Assembly: GCA_022925895.1 (NCBI GenBank)
Contig: JAKSYS010000570.1
Span: 1 to 41,381, forward strand
Reading direction: 5' to 3'
DNA: 41,381 nt
Source of the DNA: Fragilaria crotonensis
Taxonomy: Eukaryota > Bacillariophyta > Fragilariophyceae > Fragilariales > Fragilariaceae
Below are positions 1 to 11,576 of the stretch, one piece after another. Both the position numbers and the translations under genes were made by a program. Each line of letters starts with the position of its first letter. Positions within the stretch are counted from its first letter, which is position 1. The notes beneath the pieces are model-generated. The model did not search any database. It saw only the letters and a program-made list of their open reading frames with translations, and was not told the origin of the DNA.

Positions 1-327
1 CTCTTTTCCGATCGCTTCGAGATATTTCCATCGTTGAAGACTCTACATGCGGCGGGTCAACCGTCGTCGAAGAAACAACCTATCTTTTGAAAGACGCCTC
101 TGCGTACAAGTACGCAGGTTCAGAAGTGGACGAGTCAACGATTAACTCAACGATCATCACGGAGATCAATCTGTCTTCTCAATGTGGACGAATCTATGAT
201 GACGTACGATGACACGCACGATAACACAGCTACGTCGGCGAGTTTCGACAAGACTGAAAAAGAATGGGACCTTCCCCAGAATTTACCCAAGTTTGTGAAG
301 GATTTGGCCGCGGCGCTGCGGGGGTGA
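1..327 (+). CDS. 3' end of an unknown gene entering from the left edge (one frameshift)
   Basis: Frame 3 is open from the window edge to a TGA at 210-212. Frame 1 is open from about 196 to a TGA at 325-327 and reads as plausible coding sequence (tail with EWDLPQNLPKFVKDLAAALRG). One single-base shift near 190-205 joins the two frames, the same kind of lesion seen in several genes further along. No domain is recognisable in the roughly 108 codons present. The antisense frame at 147-377 is also open but shows nothing familiar. Coding status is an inference from the joined frames, so confidence is low. Confidence 0.3.
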
Positions 328-929
328 TTGAGGACGTTGGCAACTGCAGCTCGTACACTCTTGAGCAGGCTCGGCAAGTTGAATGGGTGGAAACCTTGAA
401 ATACGTGCTAGCGATGCATTGCGTTCCATGGCGCCGGCAAGTCGTCGTCGCAGCACTCGAGATCGCTAAGCAGGGTGAAAGTTCAGTTTCGTCTCAACAC
501 AGAAGTCATGTTTTTGCTGTGATACATGAATGTGTATCATTATTATACCAAAGGCAATGGGTTTACCGCGATGATCGTTAAAGAACAAGTACTGGGAAAT
601 GAAGCAGGTTCCTGCGGTAGTTGTATTCGTGACATGCTGAAAGTACTGCATCCGTGGAGGTTTAGCCGTTTCCAGTGGCATATCCGCCTTCTCTTCATAT
701 AAAAATGTAAGCTTACGTAGTTATATAGTCGTATCAACGTCTTTGGTTCCAGTGTGCAAGGGAGATTAGTAAGACACACAAGGCCTCCATGACCGAGGAG
801 TGCGCATTGATACGCCGCGAGTACCGAAGGATACCAGCCCGCAACATGGACGCAGTTTTGCCAATGCAAAACAACAGACCGTCACGTTTACCCATCGTTG
901 TATTGGTTCAAGGGCGAGTTGCCGTTGTC
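328..929. other. Intergenic, no gene supported
   Basis: Several short frames are open on both strands but none has a recognisable domain, a splice pattern or a partner frame. The stretch separates the tail of the left-edge gene from the 3' end of the minus-strand gene at 930-2239, so it probably holds two converging 3' UTRs. A TATATAAAAATG stretch lies near 700. Confidence 0.4.
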
Positions 930-2239
930 TCATATTTTGTATATCACGCCATCACGCTCGCCCACCATGATATAGCTTTGACTGGAAAGCACATCTAAGC
1001 AATGATCCAGCTCCACTGGAGTAAATTCCGGCACCTTGGCGATCAGAGCCTGTCGTGTCACCGATTCGCCGTTTGCCTGGAGTAGTTGGGTCAAACGTTC
1101 ATTGAAGGATCTCTGGCGACTGTGAAGCATTGTTTGCAAAACGTGGGTTAGAAGCAATATTCAAACGCCATGCAAAAGCAGAAGTAACGCCGAACAAAAC
1201 GTACGATTCATCTACTACAACAACAGGTGTCACTTTTGGAGCAGACTTTGTTTCTCCGACAATGTCACTGACAAAGGTCTGTCGTACATTCATGTCCTGG
1301 TCGAAGACTTGTCGCAGCGGAACCCGACGTGACGACGCCAGCGGCAGTTTGAAGTGACCCACCGGTGACTTGATGGAAGCCAACTTCTGTTTCATCACCG
1401 CAGAAGCGGGGCGTGTCCTGACAAGAACCTGCGAGGGTTTAGAAAGTGATGGTTTGGAAGTCGAGGGGCGGTGGATGGCGCGTGCCTGAGGGGGGTGATT
1501 TTCGTCCTTGGCATTCAGCGTCTGGAAACAAGAGGGATTGTTAGAATTTTGTGGTTTCCTCTTGTGAGGCTTTGCTGAGAGCATCGAAGTGCTATTGTTC
1601 GTGACGGCCTTGTTCTCGGTCCTTGCTTGCAGAGGCTTCTGTGTTTTACACTCATGGCTGTCCCTTTTCTTGACTGCAAAGGAGTGCGTCGCAGACGAGA
1701 TGGGATTTGGCAGGGGTGATATATTCGGAGGATTAGGGGAAATGATAATGTAGGCAACAGGGGGTTTGATGGAGGACGGCTTTGCAGTTGCAGGCTGTTC
1801 TGATCCCAGGGTCATTCGTACAGTTGAGGCCTTGGTGGGCGTAGGGAGGTCGTCAGCTGGCGTGTTTGACGACGCCAAAACATGGCGTCCAGGCGAGGGC
1901 GATACCTTGCGACGCTTCTTCGTCGCCGTCGTCATTTGATTGGAATGATCAGAAGGACCAGGAGTCATGGTGGCTTTGGCAGGAGAGGCTCTATACAAAT
2001 CTCGCCCTCGTCTAGAGCGCGAGGTGCGTTCCAATTCAGCGTGCGGTTGGATGAAGTCTAGGTCTACCTTGGTATCACTCCCGAGCCGAGAATGTACTGA
2101 CGTCGACCGTTTCGATATAGCCATACTGGCAGTGATCGATCTTGACGATTCGAGCGACGCCACCTGGGCGATTGATGCCAGCCCAAGTACGAGGTTCGAC
2201 ATGAACCAGTTGACCAACTTGATACTCTGTGTTGGACAT
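930..2239 (-). CDS. Disordered nuclear-type protein with SH3/Tudor-like N-terminus and winged-helix-like C-terminus
   Basis: The start is the ATG at 2239-2237. The first 30 codons (YQVGQLVHVEPRTWAGINRP, then GGVARIVKI) resemble a small beta-barrel domain that I recall from chromatin-associated stramenopile proteins with a 'PRTWPGINKPGG' signature. The expected continuation (LGSDTKVDLDFIQPHAELE, then SRSRRGRD) lies in another frame, so a one-base indel falls near 2085-2092. A long low-complexity middle rich in Ser, Pro, Lys and Thr follows, containing KKRRK, a likely nuclear localisation signal. An 85-bp GT-AG intron (1204 down to 1120) joins VVVVDES to RQRSFNERL. The last 60 residues (ESVTRQALIAKVPEFTPVEL to GERDGVIYKI) look like a winged helix similar to MCM-family C-termini. 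A DNA-replication or chromatin role is inference; no family name is certain. Confidence 0.7.
1120..1204 (-). other. Intron, 85 bp (GTACGT...CACAG)
   Basis: The donor is GTACGT at 1204 and the acceptor TTCACAG ends at 1120, both read on the minus strand. Splicing removes an in-frame extension that ends in a stop and connects two open frames exactly, with codon TC|T at the junction. Confidence 0.75.
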
Positions 2240-2739
2240 GTTAGATTATTCTCAAGCACAAATAAATATGAAACCAATGAATGCTTCCTTTGACGCTCGG
2301 TGCAGTAGCAGCAGGGAGACTCAATGAACCAAATGGTAGTACGAAAGCACAAAACACAGTGGACTTCGTTGATGGTACGTCGAGTGGATGTTGGGAATGG
2401 TGTTGATTGTATCTTGTATGTACTGTATGTATTACAGCTGAGGTTCGCTACATTATGAATTACTCGTATACTCGTACTCGTACACTTATATAACCTGGAC
2501 GCAGGCTGTCAAAGGTAACGGTTGTTTTCCAGTTTGAATTGCTGCACCAGGTACTGTGGTACGAGGGACTTGCTTTTCCTACGAAGTACCGAAACAGAGT
2601 ACCAGAAGCTACAGCACAAGTACATGGTTGAAAAGACTCATGGTCTCATGCTCATGGCAACTCCACTTGTACTGCAGTACTGGAGTACACACTACATGTA
2701 CTGGTACTCCAGCTCTCCATGCTTTTGGCATTCTATCAT
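2240..2739. other. Upstream region of the 930-2239 gene, GTAC-rich
   Basis: No gene is supported. From about 2455 to 2725 the sequence is dense in TACTCGTA, GTACTG, CAGTAC and GTACTGGTAC words, one of the GTAC clusters described in the findings. It lies between the putative start of the gene at 930-2239 and the decayed transposase. Confidence 0.5.
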
Positions 2740-3980
2740 AGACTTTCTACGAACAGTCGAACTGCTAAGTGCAGACCGACCACTAGAGTAGAGATGCAGC
2801 CACCATCGCAGCTGCCACGTCTGCGATGTGCTGATGATGGACAATCAATAGAATGGGCACCTCCTTGGTGATATAATCCACCAGCCAGGAAGTGTGAACC
2901 ATGGTGGACATCTGTCCCATTCATGCAGTTGCAGCTCTTGTGAATGCCATTAATGCCCAAACCATGCCACTCTTGTCTAAACCACTGCTGAGCATTGTAC
3001 AAGTGGGCAAATGCATGCATCCAATCAATATCCTAAAAGCTCTATGACACAAGGCTCAATTACTCAGTTACAGGAAAGCAGCTAACAGTTAAGCATTGTT
3101 GAGCTGCATTGGTGCACAGTCTGAGGTGCCAGCAGCGTGGCCGCCTTATGGATATCAGGTCATGGTCCTGAGGCAATCATGAAGATGAACCAATGATGGA
3201 CTCACTCCCAAAGTCAACACTCTCAGAGCAACCTCTTGCAAGATGGGGCATCAGTCAATGTCCACAAGGTAGGCAGGTGAAAATCTAATTCCAGGACTGC
3301 TGTGGAACAACAATACCTGACCACAGCAGCAGTTCAGACCAAACTTCTTCGTCCGACCACAATGGAATTTCCCCGTGCTACATCGGAATTGTTGCATTTT
3401 TTGGAGATGCTTTGTGTACTATCCATCTGAGTATGCCAGCATCAATGGCACTAGAAGCATCCATAGTTTGCTGCATTCACATTTGCAAAGCCCTGGGCAA
3501 TAGATTCCTGAATGGCATGCTGATCAGCTGGGTATGATATTTCAAACATTGGGTGTCTGCCTGTTAATTGAATCAACAACATCCCAGAAGAAGCTGTTCA
3601 TTGTGTCCGGCAGTGTGACCAATACCATATATAGTCAACCATCAAATGACACATGAAGGGTGGATGTCTGGTGAAATCGGTCCGTTTGGGGCCTATCGAG
3701 GTGTGTGGTGGCATCTTCGATGTATTTACGAAGCTCGCTTGCTAGACGTTTGAATGTACTGTACTTCATTCGATATGCCCTCCCAAAGTACGCTTCTCCA
3801 AGTTCCTTGCGAATATCGTGAACAGACCTTCTGGTTCGCAGTTGAAATGTCCGTCCAGGCAAAGATCCAAGTTTCATTGCCCTTTGCATTCTCTTTCACA
3901 ATGCTCGGCCACGCACGAATAGAAGTGCTACAACTACGAGTGCCGTGACATTTTGCAACTGACACTGCTGAATGCTCCAT
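2740..3980 (-). pseudogene. Decayed PIF/Harbinger-type DDE transposase
   Basis: The minus strand reads as a mosaic of frames that together follow a Harbinger transposase. The N-terminal part (RRSVHDIRKELGEAYFGRAY, then RMKYSTFKRLASELRKYI) is at about 3880-3710. Fragments resembling MNSFFWDVVDSINRQ, MFEISYPADQHAIQESIAQG, a degraded AIDAG-type catalytic block and a GKFHCGRTKKFGLN-like block follow down to about 3300. Stops and shifts interrupt every block, and the third catalytic region is not readable. It belongs to a different subfamily from the Harbinger element at 33-37 kb. No terminal repeats could be identified, so the limits are approximate. I see the frames directly; the family assignment rests on recalled motif order. 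Confidence 0.55.
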
Positions 3981-4470
3981 TCAATCTGATGAATATGATG
4001 CTAATTGTCTGGGCTGGTGCATTTTGCTAACGTTGATTTATATTTTAAGTGATTCAATCAAGCACTCACCATCGACCTCGTAAGTCGTGAAACCTTGCAC
4101 CTTCGATCCTGCTTTTTGTATTGACGTATGGACACAGCATGGACGACGACTTCAAAGGACAAAAATCGATTCGTTCGATCACTTGGAAACTCGGATCCAA
4201 TTTGCGTTGTGTGCTACCGGTAGTAGACACCGCCTGATCATGGAAACAAGCAGAAATTTGCAGATTGTCTATTGCACTATTGCAACCGGATGATCGATGT
4301 ATTCAAGTGCCCAACAGGATCTAAGTGTTCGTCTCCGAAAAGTGGACGGGGAAATCAAAAGAGGACTCCCGACGTTGACGATAGCCCGCATCCTCTAAAA
4401 CATTTTGCAAAAGTGGCAAACCTGTCATTCAATACTCCGCTCTGGAGTTCCAGAGAACGGCCAGTATATC
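3981..4470. other. Intergenic, nothing recognised
   Basis: Short frames at 4087-4293 and 4272-4490 (+) show no domain. This is the space between the 5' side of the decayed transposase and the 3' end of the minus-strand gene at 4471-5039. Confidence 0.4.
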
Positions 4471-5039
4471 TTAATATGTCCTACGACTAAATCTGGAATT
4501 CTTAACTGATAGAACCGGCGGCGTTTCGTTTGGAATATGCCGTGCCAGGGGCGGTTGGATCTCTTCAAGATTGTAATCAGTTCGAAGCGCTTCGTCTCGA
4601 ATCTTCGAATTGCGAGGCAACATGTTGATTGCATGTTGTTTCATCACCAGCTTGCAAGCCAGATCGTGTTGACGGGCATTGTGCTGTTCAAATCGTCCGA
4701 TGACGTGGTTCCGTCAATTTCGTATCGCCTTTGCTTTTCTTCCTCCGAAATGGGCTCCTTCATTTTAGGTGCATCCAATGCACGAATCACCAAATCCAGA
4801 GACTTGTCGCGCTGGCCGGTGGATGATGACGACCCCTTCTTTTTCTTGCTGCTGGCCGTGCTACTCGTTTTGCTGCTGAATTTGGTCGGTTTCCCCTTGG
4901 GGGCAGCTGCCTTGGAGCTTTGGAATCGAATAGTTGTGTCAGTGAGACTAGCGGTAGTGGGACGGAGGCGCCCAAGACTGCCTGGGGTACCAATGGCGGC
5001 CACAGCAGCAGCGGAGAGGCGGGTCAGAGGCGACGACAT
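4471..5039 (-). CDS. Small basic protein, probably mitochondrial (possible mitoribosomal protein), one frameshift
   Basis: The ATG at 5039 opens a Ser/Arg/Ala-rich N-terminus (MSSPLTRLSAAAVAAIGTPG) with the look of a mitochondrial presequence. A Lys/Ser-rich linker and then a conserved-looking body follow. The frame breaks after RRYEI: one missing base near 4715 (probably G in a GG) restores RNHVIGRFEQHNARQHDLAC, then KLVMKQHAINMLPRNSKIRD and PPLARHIPNETPP, ending at a TAA near 4471. The joined product is about 189 residues. The basic body with HNxRxHDLACK suggests a ribosome-associated mitochondrial protein, but I cannot name the family. The single-base break in an otherwise well-kept frame looks like a consensus error rather than decay. 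Confidence 0.6.
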
Positions 5040-5561
5040 CGTGGTGTAAAATTGATCACAGTGATTGTGTGGATGTGGAGAGTTGATTGTTCGGAATGTA
5101 CCAGTAGAGTAGTTGTACTTGTACTGAGTACGAAATACCTCTGTAGTAGCACTACAGCAGTGCCTGGTACTTGTATCCCTTTTTTATGCTCGAGGCTCTA
5201 CTGATATATGTATGCTGTTGTGCATACAACGAGAAGTCAGACAAACTGGGGAGTATAGGCGTAGTACTTGTACTCCTTAAATACTACAATTACCTCAATA
5301 TCGAACTCGTAATCTCACAGACATGGGACTGGGAAAGGGACGTGGGAGACAAGCGGGAAACACGCTAAAAGGCGGACAAGGAACATCTGCTGTCTGTCTG
5401 AGAGTGAAAAGAACTTGCAAGTGTGGACTGTTGACTGACCCAACATATACTCAGTATTGTATTGGTAATCAGCTCGAGACAAAACTTCTGGTGCTGAAGG
5501 GCTGAAGCTGATTTCATGACCGTATCCCAAACTGTAAATCAACGCAGCCTCAAACACACCA
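5040..5561. other. Divergent promoter region, GTAC-rich
   Basis: This region lies between the start of the minus-strand gene at 5039 and the plus-strand start at 5562. It has a GTAC cluster at about 5096-5180 (GTACCAG, GTACTTGTACTGAGTACG, CCTGGTACTTGTA) and another GTACTTGTACTCC near 5265. No gene is supported. Confidence 0.5.
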
Positions 5562-6935
5562 ATGTCTTCGTATGCAAACTCAGAAGCTTGCAAGAGTGAC
5601 ATCGCCACAGTCTGCTCTGGGTCAGTGACTGAGGATATTGAGACCTCGAGTCTCGACTTGAATGTATCTCACGCGTCAATCAACGTCCTTCCCTCGCCAA
5701 CCTCAGAGCGAGTTGTTTTGATGACTGGATCAATTCTCAGAAGATCTGTCGAGTTTGATCCATCCTCTTTCACTCCGTTCCAAAAACAGGCTTCCCATAC
5801 TCTCCCCCAAACAATTGCTTCAGATGTTGCTGCAACCTCTCCACCGCATCCGCTTCCTAACCAAGCTCCAGACCATTCCACGACAACACGATGGAACGAC
5901 ATGGGTCCTCCGCTCTCCAGAGCCCTGTTGATGCAGAGTCTTCAGTCCACAACAGGGAGTGCCACTGGGTCAAGAGCTGGGTCTGTCAAATCGTATGGTT
6001 CCAACACTGGCGCGAGTCAAAACAGTGATGTTGTCGCGCATGTCGACACTGATGACTGTGGTGGATCTCATGGGAAAGCGTGACCGATGGCCAATCTGTG
6101 CACAGTCAAGAAGATATTCGCAGCCAAACCGAAGCCGAACCTCAATATCACTGTCCCGGACCTGTTTCTAAGGACGATACAGAGAAGGAACCCAACTACT
6201 GCGACAGTAGTAGCGAGGATGGGACACATCCGTATCTTAAGAACGGAGCGTCTGGTGAGCATACGAATGGACGGACCAGTCCAGGTGGAACAATATACAA
6301 GGGAAAGGGAGTGCGCCGGTATCAGGGTCGCTACATGAATCTCCCACTGCAGCGATTTCGCCAAGACAATGCAGATGATGCTGACGTCCTTGACACAGTC
6401 GGAAGCAGACAAGGTCATGGAAGAACAGAGCCATCAACAACGTAATGGTGGAGGGTACGGGTACGATGATCACTGGCGGCGATCGCGATCGCAATCACCG
6501 CCAATGATGATTCGCAATAATCGAGTGCGGGGAAGAAGTCCAGTTCGGAAGAATGGATATCACGACAGCAATGCGAATGGGTACCACAACATGCCGAACA
6601 ATCATGCTACCGGGCGTCGGGGTGTGGCGGGGTATCACAACAATCATCGATCCCGAAGTCGCAGCATCAGTCCAGATGAAAGAAGGCCATCGACTAGACG
6701 CAAGCGATGGAATCATCCTGGCAGTTCATCCCCTCGCGATACTTGTCAGGGTAGCAACAACGGCAACAGTCGTCGTCGTCATCACCACAATAATAATCAT
6801 CATCACCATCATCATGCAACTGGTTGGAAGCGCAGCAGTGATTCCCCGCAGCCTTCGCGCAGTAACAGCCACGCTTCAGAATCTCCCCGACGAGCTCGGA
6901 AACGTCCAACTTCGCAAAGTCGTGGGCGTGTCTAA
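5562..6935 (+). CDS. Ser/Arg- and His-rich protein, unknown function (two frameshifts)
   Basis: An ATG at 5562 opens a Ser/Thr/Pro-rich N-terminal third. The frame changes near 6078, where AAA instead of AAAA would explain GGSHGK running into SVTDGQSVHSQED, and again near 6400, where ADDADVLD runs into TQSEADKVMEEQ. The joined product is about 457 residues. The middle has KGKGVRRYQGRYMNLPLQRF, which looks structured. The tail is rich in RS and SR dipeptides (RRSRSQSPP, HRSRSRSISP, SPRRARKRPTSQSRG) and has a His/Asn run around 6776-6815 (HHHNNNHHHHHH). RS-rich tails are common in RNA-processing and nuclear-speckle proteins, so a nuclear RNA-linked role is possible, but no RRM or other domain is visible. 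Confidence 0.6.
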
Positions 6936-7110
6936 CAACTAATGATAAGTGGGAGGCATTCTCTATTTCAGGATGGATTTCAAGACCCAACAATACTGCA
7001 GAGGAGTAGAGCCCTCGCAAGTTTTACTAGAGTAAATGGATTCAGATGGCTTCTAATGATTTAACCGCAGTACGTTTATCGCAGATACTCCGTAGTCTTT
7101 CCTGAATGAC

Positions 7111-8856
7111 TTAGTAAAGTCTCTTCTGGTAGCTGTGCAGACCGTGCACTCCTCCTTCCTTCTGAGCGGCCGGCGAACGAATCTCAAATCGCAACTTGTT
7201 GTTGTAGAGTTTTTCTTGAGCTTCTGCAACACTCAAGACTCCGGCATCTTGAAGCCCGTGGCGAATACCCGCCTTCAGGTATGGAATATAAGTTCGCAGT
7301 GTTCCTTTGTCCTGGACAGCGCCACTGACGCCCTGTGCTACCTTGACTGAATTTGCCGCTGAAGAATTCTCCCAAACATAGCGCTTCTCACTACCCTTGC
7401 TCATCGCCTCTAGACTCCCCATACCACGATAACGCTTCAATCGAACCCCATCTTGATAATAGTACTCACCAGGAGCCTCATCAGTACCGGCCAACATGCT
7501 TCCCATCATGACACATCCTGCACCAAGGCACAGGGCCTTCGTGATATGTCCAGTGGACTTGATTCCACCGTCTGCCACCACTGGAATCCCATGCTTCCGC
7601 GCGAATTTCGCCACATGGTACACCGCACTGGCTTGGGCCCGCCCGACGGCACAAATTTCCTGCGTCGTGCAAATGGATCCAATGCCCATACCGACGCGCA
7701 ATCCATGCGCCCCGGCCTGGATAAGATTCCAAGCCTGACCGGCAGTCACGACATTGCCGGCAATGACATCGATTTGGGGGTAAGTCGTGGTAAGGTGGTG
7801 GACAATTTCCAGCTGATATCTAGAATCGCCCTGTGACGAGTCGACGACAATGACATCGACGCCGGCTTCCACCAAGGCGTGGGCGCGGTCTCTGTCTTCG
7901 GGTCGCGTTCCAATAGCGGCCCCGACCAGCAATTGCTTGTTCGCGTCCTTGGAGGCGAGCGGAAAGTCCCGATTCTTTTGTAAATCGGTTCGGGCAATGA
8001 GTGCGACCAATTCGTCTTGTTCGTTAACAACAGGGAGCTTTCCCTTTTTGGAAGCCTTGAGGATTTCATTGGCATCGGCGAGGCTGACGCCATCTTTTGC
8101 GACAGTACAGGACTGGCGTGGAGTCATGAATTCTTGGATCGTGACGGTTGGGTCTTCAATGAAGGAAGTGTCGCGGTTCGAAATGATTCCCATCAAACGA
8201 CCACCCATCTTTCCAGTGTCGGTAATTGGGAAACTGGAAAATCCTAGTTCCGATTTGATGCGAAATACATCTTCAGCGGTGTTAGTTGGAGAGACAGACA
8301 GGATCAGTAATGACCGTTCTTGAATTTTTGACCTTTCTAACTTCTGCTGCTTGGTCGTCAATGGAGAAGTTTGAATGGATGATTCCTATGCCTCCTTGAA
8401 GAGCCATCATGATGGCCATTTTTGACTCTGTAACAGTGTCCATAGGGGATGAAACGAAGGGACTATTCAGACGAATGTTCTTCGTGAGCTGCGATGAAAT
8501 TTCAACTTCGTGAAGGGGGAAGTTGATGTGCCCTGGCATGATGATGATGTCATCGTAGCTGTATGCCACACAGGCTGGATTCTTAACAAAGACCTGCGTC
8601 GCGGTGTAACTACAGATTGGATTTGAGATCAAGGTTGAGATAACCAGTATATGTTTGTGATTCGGTTTTCATGTCAGGGCCAACGAATAACGATTCGTCA
8701 ATACTAGCGGTAGTGTCAGGTCATATCATACCGATCATGAGCAATCATAGTGTGCGATATGCCAAATTCCACAATTACTTACCCACAAGCTCCAGACTCC
8801 AGAGTCTCTTCGTCGAGCGGCAATAGAGCCTTTCCATTAAGAGTTGCGAGGGCCAT
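7111..8856 (-). CDS. IMPDH: Inosine-5'-monophosphate dehydrogenase (IMPDH)
   Basis: IMPDH oxidises IMP to XMP with NAD+, the rate-limiting step of guanine nucleotide synthesis. Exon 1 (8856-8783) encodes [20 protein letters not shown] and onward; a 172-bp GT-AG intron (8782-8611) precedes exon 2 (8610-7111). The protein has the N-terminal [13 protein letters not shown] block and [24 protein letters not shown] pair follows (FMTPRQSC, then [19 protein letters not shown]), then the nucleotide-binding [15 protein letters not shown]. The catalytic loop [10 protein letters not shown] carries the active-site Cys, and [11 protein letters not shown] matches the flap region. Length is about 525 residues, normal for the family. 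One missing base near 8289 breaks the frame between TDPVCLS and PTNTAEDVF, in a conserved stretch. Since the rest is perfect, this is probably a sequence error. Confidence 0.95.
8611..8782 (-). other. Intron of IMPDH, 172 bp (GTAAGT...CTGTAG)
   Basis: The donor GTAAGT begins at 8782 and the acceptor CTGTAG ends at 8611 on the minus strand. Joining gives GACG|YTATQVF in frame (codon GG|T). Confidence 0.8.
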
Positions 8857-9750
8857 GATCGATGAGGAGAAACGTTCGTCCCAACAAAGCTCAGGTATGC
8901 GACTGGTCTCTGTTAGGGAGGAAAATGAATTGTTTCGAAGGTGACTTGGGGGACTTTTTAGATTGACTGCGGGTCGCAGCGTCTGTACAGAGTGCGCGCA
9001 AAAATTGAAAAGGCATTCGGCATTCTGCACAAAAATGGATGGTGTCGGAATGAGCTCTTTCTGATGAGTCACGTGCAATCGTGCAGACCGTTCATCTGCA
9101 CTGTACGATATCATACCATGTGCAGGTACCGGTACTCCATTACGAAGGTACAGTATCATTTGAAACACACAACAGTACATAGAAAGCAATTCGCTTGCTA
9201 GCAGGTACAGGTACCCCAGTACAGAACTTGGTATGTTGATGCGTAGGTATAAGAAATATGCTTGGTGCTGATGAATGTCCAATGTTTTCCACATCTTCAT
9301 TCTTCATGTTTTGATTAAACTGTAATAATGTATACTTATCGGATATCAGTTAACGTGCAGTATCAAACATATATATACATCTGATGTATGGATATACAAT
9401 ATACAATAGTATTCTCCTATAACATTACAGCAGTATCAGTACTACTCAACTCACATCGTCAAGTTCCATCTGTCTCAAGTCTCAACGTCTCTCTTGAACC
9501 TCAAGCGCCAACATTTTTGAGTTTAGGTGCACGAACAAACGCCTTCGAGGTACAGTAGGGACCTGGTACTGGAGTATCAAGTACAATCTCGCTTGCTCAT
9601 TCAACGACGACCTTGGACTTCACCTGTCGCATCTCGCATCTCACAACCGAAAGCGACACGAAATACTGCGAGCACCAAGCGCCAAGTGCAGTATACAGAG
9701 TGTGGAGTCATCGATAAAGATACTTGTGCAATTCAAACGGACTCGGCACC
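8857..9750. other. Divergent intergenic region between IMPDH and the MFS transporter
   Basis: No gene is supported; a minus frame to 9300 runs only into the IMPDH start and is 5' leader. There is an AT-rich stretch at about 9365-9415 (ATATATACAT, ATATACAATATACA). GTAC clusters lie at about 9105-9220 (GGTACCGGTACTCC, CAGGTACAGGTACCCCAGTAC) and 9410-9580. This region must hold the promoters of both genes. Confidence 0.5.
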
Positions 9751-11320
9751 ATGTTATCGATCCTGCTCTCCGCTGCCAAAGTTTTCTTGCCGGACTGGCC
9801 AGAATGGTACGTTGTACGGTTGGTTGAGTGCTTCGCCTGACGACAATCCTACACGATGACTGACCATTAATCTCCAGGGCCTTGGATGTTCTCCTCATCA
9901 TGACTGGACTCTTGATATTCACTCTCGCAGTCTCTTCATTTTATGTTCCTGATGACGAGAAAGAAAAATCGGTAAAAGGTGCCGATGTGGCTACAGGTGT
10001 CAAAACCCACAAGGTCCTACACAAGGAATTCGATGCCTTCCGTCACCAGTACATGACAGTCTACGCCGTCATCATGCTCGCTGATTGGATGCAAGGTACT
10101 CACATGTATACCTTGTACTTGTCCTACGGCGTCAACATATCAGCTCTCTTCTTGACTGGATTCTTGAGCGGCGCCTTATTTGCTCCCTTTTTAGGATCGG
10201 CCGTTGACAAGTTCGGTCGAAAGCGTGCTTGTATCGTCTATTGTGTTCTGGAGGTCATGATTAATCTCATGGAACACTCGACCGACTTTTCCACCCTCCT
10301 TGCGGGACGAGTCCTGGGAGAATTTCCACCAATCTGCTCTTTCGGCATTTGAAAGTTGGATGACGACAGAACATCGCAAGCGCGGTTTCCCGGAAGACTG
10401 GCTCACGCACCTACTCGGAAGCGTCCATGGTCACGGGAGTACTGCAGTCTTGGCGGGGATTGTCGCGCAAGTGCTAGAAGACTGGTTCGGACAAATTGGA
10501 CCATTTCAGGGTGCCATTGGATTGACGGTGCTGGCGTTACTACTTGTCCTGCGGTGGGAAGAAATTATGGTGAAGAAGAAAAGCAAGAAGGTGATACCAC
10601 TGAAGCTAGCGTGTACACTCAGTTCATTCATGGATGGACGACAACCATCTCAGACTCTCGCGTTTGGAGAATCGGAATGACTCAGGCACTAAGTGAGGGC
10701 AATGTATACAGTAAGTTCTTGTGTCGTCGACGCATTCTGGACTGCATCTGCCTGGAGTCTCACAACGTAATCGCTTGAAGTTTGTCTTTATGTGGGTCCC
10801 AACACTGTTGTCTCAAAACCCTCCTGGTGGTGTTCCCACTGGTTGTGTGTTTTCCGCTCTCATGATGGCCATCACCATGGGAGGAATCGTTTTCCTCCAT
10901 TCCACGCCCTTGTTTCGTTCCTGACGTCCAAGGCCATTGGCTCAAGTTTCCGCATCGATTATCTACTTGGTCGCATCCATCAGTATGGCCGTCCCGGCGT
11001 CATGCTTGTCGGGTTTCATGGACGGCGATTGTTTCCATAAGATCATTGTCGCATTTATGGTTATGGAATTCTGTGTCGGACTCTTCATGCCTGTTGCTGG
11101 AACTCTCCGATCCAAATATGTTCCTGATGCCTTGCAAGGGGCCATTTTAAACATTTTTCGATTGCCCCTTAATGCCATTGTTGTGGCTGGGACTCATGCA
11201 ACCGACGTGTTGGATCATTCGGTAGTTTTCTCGCTTGTCAGCGGATGCTTGTTTTTGGCCGCTGTGTTGCAAGCGTCTCTAATCATCGGGCACGAAGATA
11301 AGAAATCAAAGAAAGATTAG
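9751..11320 (+). CDS. MFS transporter, molybdate-anion transporter (MFSD5/MOT2) type
   Basis: This is a polytopic membrane transporter of the major facilitator superfamily, closest by motif to the MFSD5/molybdate-anion group. Exon 1 (9751-9806, MLSILLSAAKVFLPDWPEW) is joined across a 71-bp intron (9807-9877) to LDVLLIMTGLLIFTL. Recognisable blocks are LADWMQGTHMYTLYLSYGV, the MFS loop GSAVDKFGRKRA, LLAGRVLG followed by LLFSAFESWMTTEH, then VFMWVPTLL, SKAIGSS, and the C-terminal helices ending HEDKKSKKD. A second intron with donor GTAAGT at 10714 lies between EGNVY and the FVFMWVP block; its acceptor is unclear (about 10757 or 10770). The frame breaks about five times by single bases (near 10320, 10345, 10565, 10882, 10945), several at short homopolymers. 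The family fits well; the substrate is inferred from family only. Confidence 0.85.
9807..9877 (+). other. Intron 1 of the MFS transporter, 71 bp (GTACGT...CTCCAG)
   Basis: The donor GTACGT is at 9807 and the acceptor CTCCAG ends at 9877. Joining codon TG|G (Trp) links exon 1 to the first transmembrane helix in frame. Confidence 0.8.
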
Positions 11321-11576
11321 AAACACATTAGAATCAAGGCCTGCTTACGTCTCTTGGCGAATTTGCTGTTTGCATTTGTACAACAACACTGTTCTATTTG
11401 GCGTCTAGTTCTACACTCCATGTTGTCGTCACGGCTCTAGATTCCGAAGCCACTGCGGATTGATTCCTCTGATAGTGGTCGTTGTCATGTGGCTTCAAAC
11501 AGTCTATCCAACCCTCGCTCTTGTTCATTGATGCGGGTCTGCAATCACTCTCGCTCTCTCTACAACATGACAAATC

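Noticed and set aside
147-377. Minus-strand frame antisense to the left-edge gene
   Set aside because: No start context or domain is visible, and the plus strand gives a more plausible joined reading.
8282-8361. Overlap of two IMPDH frames read as an intron or programmed frameshift
   Set aside because: No GT-AG pair fits, and the protein is continuous if one base is added near 8289; similar single-base lesions occur in many neighbours.
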